DNA from: Cerrena zonata
Lineage: Eukaryota > Basidiomycota > Agaricomycetes > Polyporales > Cerrenaceae
Direction of reading: 5' to 3'
Length of the DNA: 64,000 bases
Assembly: GCA_038087015.1 (NCBI GenBank)
Contig: JASBNA010000008.1
Span: 248,001-312,000, forward strand
The position numbers were made by a program, and so were the translations under genes. Positions within the stretch are counted from its first letter, which is position 1. Each line of letters opens with the position of its first letter. Below the pieces are notes generated by a model. That model worked only from the letters and a program-made list of their open reading frames with translations, did no database searches and was not told where the DNA came from. Below are positions 58,556-64,000 of this stretch, in pieces.

Positions 58556-58650
58556 AAATAGCGACGTGGCAGGGCGCTTAGGGCGGCGTTGGAAAGCCGT
58601 GATCCGGGGCTTTCCGACGCACTCTCAACGGCGCGGATCGAAGCACAGGA
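58556..58650. repeat. GC-rich island with hairpin inside the AT-rich core
   Basis: In otherwise very AT-rich DNA, a segment of roughly 95 bases is GC-rich (gcgacgtggcagggcgctta). It contains the hairpin GGAAAGCC...GGCTTTCC (about 58590-58615). It may be another small insertion or a functional structure of the element. Confidence 0.5.
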
Positions 58651-60243
58651 ACATGAGATATGATTAGATTAGTCCTAGATTATCTTCAATCACCTAAGCA
58701 ACTTAGAAATAGAGAATCCTTGCTGTTTCTCTACATTATATGGACATATTATATATCATTAGAACCAGATTTTCAAGGAGATTCTGAATATCATGCTCAC
58801 ATGTCAAAATCATGGATACTGTATTAGCTACTCCAGAATTATCATTATAGGAATTCAATAGATAGCTTGTCTGAGTATCAGTTCAACATCAGATATTTAT
58901 AAAGCACCACCCTAAAATATATAATTAACTTGTGTATGGACTATTCTTTGCAGGTCAGTTTTAGCATATTGGCAACACAGAAACCTCATGAGAAAAGAAT
59001 AGTAAGAAATATTGAAATAAGTTATAGATTTTAGTTGCAAAATAAGAGTATGGTAATAATAAAAATAGAAGTAAACAGTAGAGACTTAGCTCTATAAGAT
59101 ATCTCAAAGTGTGGATAGCAAATGAGTGTGTCAATTTAGTACTAATTTGTAGATATTCTTTTGATGATATTTCCAATTATAACAGAATAGCTTCTAGGTT
59201 ATAGTTTAATGATACTATATCAGAGCAATGTAACATATATAAAAGGTTTCACTAGCAAAGATACATTCAATATTGTTATCCAGCTTGAATAAACCTTAAA
59301 TAATATGGTTTTATAGCTAATACAATTGTTTCACAACTATGAGAGCATAATGATACATATAAGAAACAATATACAAAATTAGTAGAATTGGTAAGATTAT
59401 CTGATAACAAGCACTCAATTGTCCTATAGTTAGCAAGGTTATTCTAGAATAAGAAGCAATATGTAAGGTTAGTGAGAATATATCAGATTATCTGACAGTA
59501 AGTACTGACTTTTTCTAGAGTTAGTAGAATTACTTCACAGTTAGTACAATAAGAAACATAAGAAATAATATATAAGATTAGTAAAACTGGCAAGATTACC
59601 AAATAATAAGCACTCAATTATGATATAGTTAGCAAAGTTATTTTATAGTTAGTACAATAAGAGACAATATACATAATTAGTAGAATTAGTAAATTTATCT
59701 AATAATAAATACTCAGTTATTTTGCAGTTAGTAAAATAATAAATAATAGAAAGGATTAGTAAAATTGGCAAAATTATTGAACAATAAATACTAAATTAGC
59801 TATTATAATATTCACATTAGATATTATTAGAAAATTGAGAAAGATTAGATTGATTAGCAGTCAATTAGAGCAATTAAGGTTGAGTGAGCTCTAATTAGCA
59901 CTAATTATAAAAGGGGGTTTTTCCTGATGTTGAACGTCTGGTTTCGTGCAGGTTTTGTATAAAGGTTTCGTCACTAACAGAGCTACCATTCTGCTCTTTC
60001 ATCTCATACCTCAAAGCGTGAGGTCTTTCACACATGCCTGGGTTCGTCTCTGCAGTGCGAATCCAACGCTGTCTTCCACATCCAAATCGGTGGTGAAATG
60101 ACTCTTATATTCCATATTTGTTGTACTGTATACCTGACAAATTTCGGAAATTAGCTTATAGATTGGTCGGTTTTGCTTCGTTTCCCTTGCAGAAAGAAGC
60201 GTTAGACTCGTCTACTCAATGCGAGCTCATAGGTGCCTCAACC

Positions 60244-61062
60244 ATTGAGAAAGATGTGCACTTACAGACCCAGTCTTCATAAACAAGGTGAGGGGGAGTG
60301 AAAGTGGAAGAGGGGAAGAGCAGGCAAAAAGCCTCTGATATCAGCAAATCTACAGTGAATGTGACCAAATCATGCTGTTTGCAGTAGAATGGACCTCATC
60401 GGAGCAAGCATGCACTCAGAGGGGCAAGGGGGCAGTGGGAAAGGGTTTGCTGAGGGGGGTTCAGGGCTCAGTGAAGGTTGGTCCTTCAGTAGAGGGTGGA
60501 ACTCATTGGAATGGTAGATTTCAGTGAGATGCATTGGTTCGCTGAGGTATGGACCTTGCTAAGGGAGGGGGAGATTGCAAGTGGGTTGGTTCATCAGTCA
60601 CTGCACTAGTAGTAGCATGAGACAGTAGTAATATATAGAAGCTTGTAATGTAATATGTTTTGTGTTGTTGAATAAGACAATATATAGGCAATGTGGAGTG
60701 ATAGGAGACAGTTTTGAGGTGAGATGCCCATTGAGATATTGGGGAGAGGGTCCATGAAGTCTTGAAACTGAGAATGTATTGCATTCACTTAATGATAGTA
60801 GATGTTGGTAGATAGTAGGTATTAGGGGAAGGGGATTTGGAGGCTCAAAGTCTAGTCACTCTAGTGGTGGTTTTAGCTTCACACTTGCAAGCGGTGTCAT
60901 GCGTAGAAACTGTTTCACCAGTTTTACTACACATTTGACATGGATTCATACATTCTTGTTAGCATGCAACATGCTCTACAACATAGGATTGTAAGACTTA
61001 CCCTCTTATGATTTATGGTATAGGCATTTGTATACTACCTTGCCCCTCTATTCCCTGATCCT
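60244..61062. other. Gene-free stretch between the palindrome and the LTR
   Basis: A G-rich segment (60280-60580) and repeat-like sequence. No gene was recognised. Confidence 0.4.
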
Positions 61063-62331
61063 AGGACTGTTAATGCCTAACATGCACTGTATTGATCATC
61101 GCTTAGTGATACATGCCCATATTACTAATCCACACTGGTAACTGCTAGCAGCGACAAAGCGGATTGGTAATGAAAGTGCATTATTAAGCCTTGGATTGAT
61201 AATCAGTGAGGCTACAACACCCTTGGTCCCTCAAGACTTGCCTTACAAAGCACCTACAATACTCTCGGCGCAGCTTATTAAGCTCCCCAAGTGGCTTACA
61301 AAGCATTGGTATGGATTATGAATCATCTCTAATCCTCCCTCAAGCCTACCAATCTGCTTACTAATCCCACTCAACTACTTGTTAAGCGCTTAGCAAGCCT
61401 CAATCCTATTGGTCCACAAGACAACCTGCTTACAAACACCCCTCAAGATCGATTACGAAGGATTCCCTGGCCTAGGAAGGATTGGTAATCTGTAGGAAGT
61501 TGGTTGAGAGTGGAGCAATATGATTGGTCAAGTAGATAGTTGCACAGCCACTGCTGCAACAGTATATAAGGAGTCCCAATCTCTGAGTAGAGAGCATCGA
61601 TTTTATCATCGGTCACAGTATCGATTTTATCATCGGTCACAGTATCGATTTTATCATCGGTCACAGTATCGATTTTATCATCGGTCACAGTATCGATTTT
61701 ACATCGGTCGGGTCGACCCCCAGGTCACAGATCGTTTCACGTCCTATATCTGCTACAGTCTACACGAGACTTGCACAGATCCCCTCCCAGAACACTGCTT
61801 ACTCTGACGTTGTTGCTAGTATCTCTGAATCCTACGATTGTGATTCAGGATACGTCTCTATCTCTCTGATTCCTTATCTGCAGTTGCTAAGCAAACGGCT
61901 TAGTATTGTAGATCCCAGTCCAGAATTCACCTATCTTCTTTTATTTCCAGACTTTGTTCAACTCGAGGTTGAACCTTTGTGTGCTACTGCTTTTGTGTAG
62001 TCTCTGCAAGACTACACTTAGTGCTGTTTCATCACCCATCCACATCCACATCTCTATCTTAGGAACTTCCATTCCTAAGATCAACTTGGTTGTTTGTATT
62101 GTACTTTGAACCTCAAACGTACTTTCTTACTTCCTTTACTCCTCCCTCTTTGGCACTTTGTCATTGAACAAGGTACCTTTGATCAGTTACATTCTCCCCA
62201 CACCCGAACGACAAGGGATATCCGGTATAAAGACTTACCCGAGACTCTCTTGAATCGTATCTTGGCTTTTAGTGTTGCAGTCCATTGATTGTAAATCCCC
62301 ACACTAATTAGCCTTTATCTGATTACGACCG
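61063..62331 (+). mobile_element. Probable 5' LTR of a gypsy-like retrotransposon (left edge uncertain)
   Basis: Just before the gag gene, the + strand has a TATA box (TATATAAG, 61563-61570), then a pyrimidine-rich leader and an end at about 62331 (ccgacatca). The end is followed one base later by TGGAGCCCACCGCGAGG (62333 on), which looks like a tRNA primer-binding site since it begins TGG. The left boundary is not determined; TGTTAATGCC at 61063 is one candidate. The matching 3' LTR lies beyond the window. Confidence 0.5.
61596..61707. repeat. 24-bp tandem repeat, about 4.5 units
   Basis: The unit ATCGATTTTATCATCGGTCA plus CAGT repeats exactly at 61596, 61620, 61644 and 61668, with a partial unit from 61692. 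It lies 25 bases downstream of the TATA box in the presumed LTR. The period is a multiple of three, so frames stay open through it on both strands, but nothing suggests it is translated. Confidence 0.9.
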
Positions 62332-62396
62332 ACATCAGTGGAGCCCACCGCGAGGGGTGGAGTGTATACTGAATACTTGGTCTGTATCCCAGTCTC

Positions 62397-64000
62397 ATGA
62401 CAGTGCCTGAAGAGGAGGTACCATCATCTACTGGAACCAGTCTTACGTTTTCGGTCTCAAGTCTATCCAACGATACGAATCTCTCAAATCACACGAATCC
62501 ATCTCTACCACATTCTCCACCTATCCACACACCTCCCCCAATTCCAGCTCTACCCACAATGGCAGCCTTTAACCGAGGAGCCATTCACTTCCCCTTGCCA
62601 GGTTCAAGACCAGCTCCTAGGACCTTCAAGGGAAAGTACAACGACATCAAGCCCTTTATCGATCATTACGAACGTTTATGTGCACAATTCTATGTCACAA
62701 ACCACCGCGAACGACTCGATAACATTGGCCAATACTGTACCCGTTCTACTCGCGAATTCATGGAAGCTCTTGACAGCTTTCGTGAAGGAGATTGGGATCA
62801 ATTTGTCCTAGATCTTCTTGAATACTATGATGCCGAACGAGACGAGAAACGCTATACATGGCGAGACCTCGAAGCGTATGCAAAGAAGCATGGTCGTACC
62901 CTCCAAAAAGTTAATTTGGCTTACTGGAAAATATACAGCCGGGGATTTATCCGCATTGGCGGATGGCTTAGTTACCGTAATAAAATCTCCGACCGTGAGC
63001 AAGCCTTATACTTTTGGAAAGGTATTCCCAGGTCTTTTAGGCAAAAGCTAGAGTCTCGACTTATTGCGACTCATCCAGATCATGACATGGAAGAGCCTTT
63101 TGATATTGAAGATATCCAAAGAGCAGCCAAGTCATTGTTAAAGCGAAACCGTTTTGACTCTGACAAGCTATGGTCTGATGAGGAACCAGCTGATGACAGT
63201 GATGTTGACTCTGGTTCTGATTCATCTTCAGATAGCAACACAGATTCAGAAGACTCTGATTCAGACTTTTCCCCCAAGACCAAGATCAAGAAGAAGACCA
63301 CTCGATTTCGCAAGTCAAGCCAATCTTCCAAGAAGAGTACGAAGAAAGCTCAGAATGACAACAAGATAGCACCTTCCACTCAGCGCCCTGCATCTCGTCT
63401 TGGAAACAAGAAGAATGACCAGGAGGTGGAAGAGATCATTGGAAAGCTCAATCGTATGTCTCTTGAAGATCCTGCATATGCCATCAATTACTTTCGAGCC
63501 TACCAGTTGAATCCGATCATTGCAGACATTGTTCGTAAACCTATCGAACGTGTGCGAACTCCTAGACCACCCTCTCGTTTTATCCCACCTGGATCAGAAC
63601 AAGGAGGCAGACCCAACCCAGGGCCTACTGGAGCTAATGCCTATCAACAAGGTCCAGGCTTTGGACTAAGACATTGCTTCGGATGTGGTGCTGATGGTCA
63701 TACCATGGCATACTGCTCAGCTATAAATGATTTAGTGAAACAAGGCATCATCAAACGTGATGGCTTTGGTAAACTTGTCATGGCTGATGGTTCTAGGATC
63801 TATAGAATGCATGATGAAAGCTTTGCAGCTGCAGTCAAGCGTACTCTCCCTGTCCAAACCAACTTTATTACTACTCAGAACTTTCACAATCAAGAGCACC
63901 TTCTTGATCCCTACGAATGTGACTTCTTGAGTGGTAATGAAAGTGACACTGGGAATGAGGAAATCTATATAGCCACTCGATCCCAATACAACAAGGACAA
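62397..64000 (+). CDS. Retrotransposon gag-like protein with CCHC knuckle, 3' end outside window
   Basis: The frame opens at ATG 62397 (MTVPEEEVPSSTGTSLTFSV) and stays open to the window end, over 530 codons, with no intron. After a Ser/Pro-rich leader it has the retrotransposon gag region (FKGKYNDIKPFIDHYERLC, then RYTWRDLEAYAKKHGRTLQK and FWKGIPRSFRQKLESRL). An acidic and basic Ser-rich linker follows, then the zinc knuckle CFGCGADGHTMAYC at about 63675-63716 (CX2CX4HX4C). Downstream, residues such as GFGKLVMADGSRIYR may lead toward protease. Gag packages element RNA in virus-like particles. The element is probably Ty3/gypsy type, but pol is outside the window, so this is an inference. Confidence 0.82.
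   Translation, partial: MTVPEEEVPSSTGTSLTFSVSSLSNDTNLSNHTNPSLPHSPPIHTPPPIPALPTMAAFNRGAIHFPLPGSRPAPRTFKGKYNDIKPFIDHYERLCAQFYVTNHRERLDNIGQYCTRSTREFMEALDSFREGDWDQFVLDLLEYYDAERDEKRYTWRDLEAYAKKHGRTLQKVNLAYWKIYSRGFIRIGGWLSYRNKISDREQALYFWKGIPRSFRQKLESRLIATHPDHDMEEPFDIEDIQRAAKSLLKRNRFDSDKLWSDEEPADDSDVDSGSDSSSDSNTDSEDSDSDFSPKTKIKKKTTRFRKSSQSSKKSTKKAQNDNKIAPSTQRPASRLGNKKNDQEVEEIIGKLNRMSLEDPAYAINYFRAYQLNPIIADIVRKPIERVRTPRPPSRFIPPGSEQGGRPNPGPTGANAYQQGPGFGLRHCFGCGADGHTMAYCSAINDLVKQGIIKRDGFGKLVMADGSRIYRMHDESFAAAVKRTLPVQTNFITTQNFHNQEHLLDPYECDFLSGNESDTGNEEIYIATRSQYNKD

Larger units (their letters stand above)
57327..60243. mobile_element. Non-autonomous element with 314 bp terminal inverted repeats
   Basis: The segment 57327-57640 reappears inverted at 59930-60243: both arms are 314 bases with about four mismatches by my alignment. 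Both begin GGTTGAGGCACCTATGAG. The matching continues inward as CATCAGGAAAAACCCC (57940-57955 and 59914-59929), once the insert at 57639-57939 is skipped. Between the arms lie about 1.95 kb of AT-rich DNA (57956-59913) full of TCTAATTAGAGCTAATTA-like motifs and short runs, with no transposase or other protein. Clear target-site duplications are not visible at the ends. It looks like a transposon derivative mobilised in trans, or a large palindrome-forming repeat. Confidence 0.78.

Noticed and set aside
61596..61707. CRISPR-like array
   Set aside because: Units are contiguous without spacers and the genome is eukaryotic.
61520..61807. Frame encoding repeated YRFYHRSQ (and TDDKIDTV on the other strand)
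   Set aside because: Product of a 24-bp tandem repeat in the presumed LTR; both strands are open only because the period is a multiple of three.

Overview
The window looks like nuclear DNA of a filamentous basidiomycete, probably an Agaricomycete. Almost every gene is split by 45-90 bp GT-AG introns. The proteins are typical fungal ones (V-ATPase subunit E, Mediator subunit 8, Rad17, 3-hydroxyanthranilate dioxygenase, GH95 fucosidase, GH71 mutanase). The right end carries a Plavaka-type transposon protein remnant, as found in mushroom genomes, and a gag gene with a CCHC knuckle. All calls come from reading the translated sequence; no database search was run, and species cannot be fixed.

Layout. 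From 1 to 36.6 kb, ordinary genes are interspersed with nine members of one family of Ser/Thr-rich single-pass membrane proteins, named TMP1-TMP9 here: 1-773, 3464-4303, 10422-11752(-), 17390-18690, 19692-21044, 22289-23529, 31207-32838, 33439-34926 and 35520-36569. Most share an exon layout (big exon ending just after the membrane helix, one tiny exon, then a tail exon). Five end in the same cytoplasmic motif, PPxYEE...NEVRLxGGPV, and three or four share a second motif close to the membrane, VPVDPHVPK. Between them lie a zinc alcohol dehydrogenase (891-2195), VMA4 (4612-5602), a GH95 alpha-fucosidase (5763-9301), a VHS-GAT adaptor (14564-16398), two small paralogous hydrophilic proteins (24080-25433), BNA1 (25875-26606), MED8 (27732-28568) and a C2H2 zinc-finger gene (28985-29902).

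From 36.7 to 55.6 kb come RAD17, two more C2H2 genes, a 64-residue CCHC zinc-finger protein, an auxin-efflux-carrier-type transporter, a secreted GH71 mutanase, a LanC-like protein and a short fragment resembling the start of coproporphyrinogen oxidase. Two stretches (about 41.4-44.4 and 46.0-48.4 kb) hold no gene I recognise.

From 55.8 kb to the end the window is dominated by mobile DNA: the 3' part of a Plavaka-like protein gene, a 2.9 kb non-autonomous element with 314 bp inverted repeats that has a smaller palindromic element (93 bp repeats) nested in one arm, and the 5' part of an LTR retrotransposon (probable LTR, primer-binding site, gag).

The housekeeping genes do not form one pathway. 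The coherent local theme is the TMP family: variable, probably O-glycosylated outer regions on a conserved cytoplasmic tail with a WW-domain (Nedd4/Rsp5-type) docking motif. Several copies are damaged or divergent, which suggests birth-and-death evolution.
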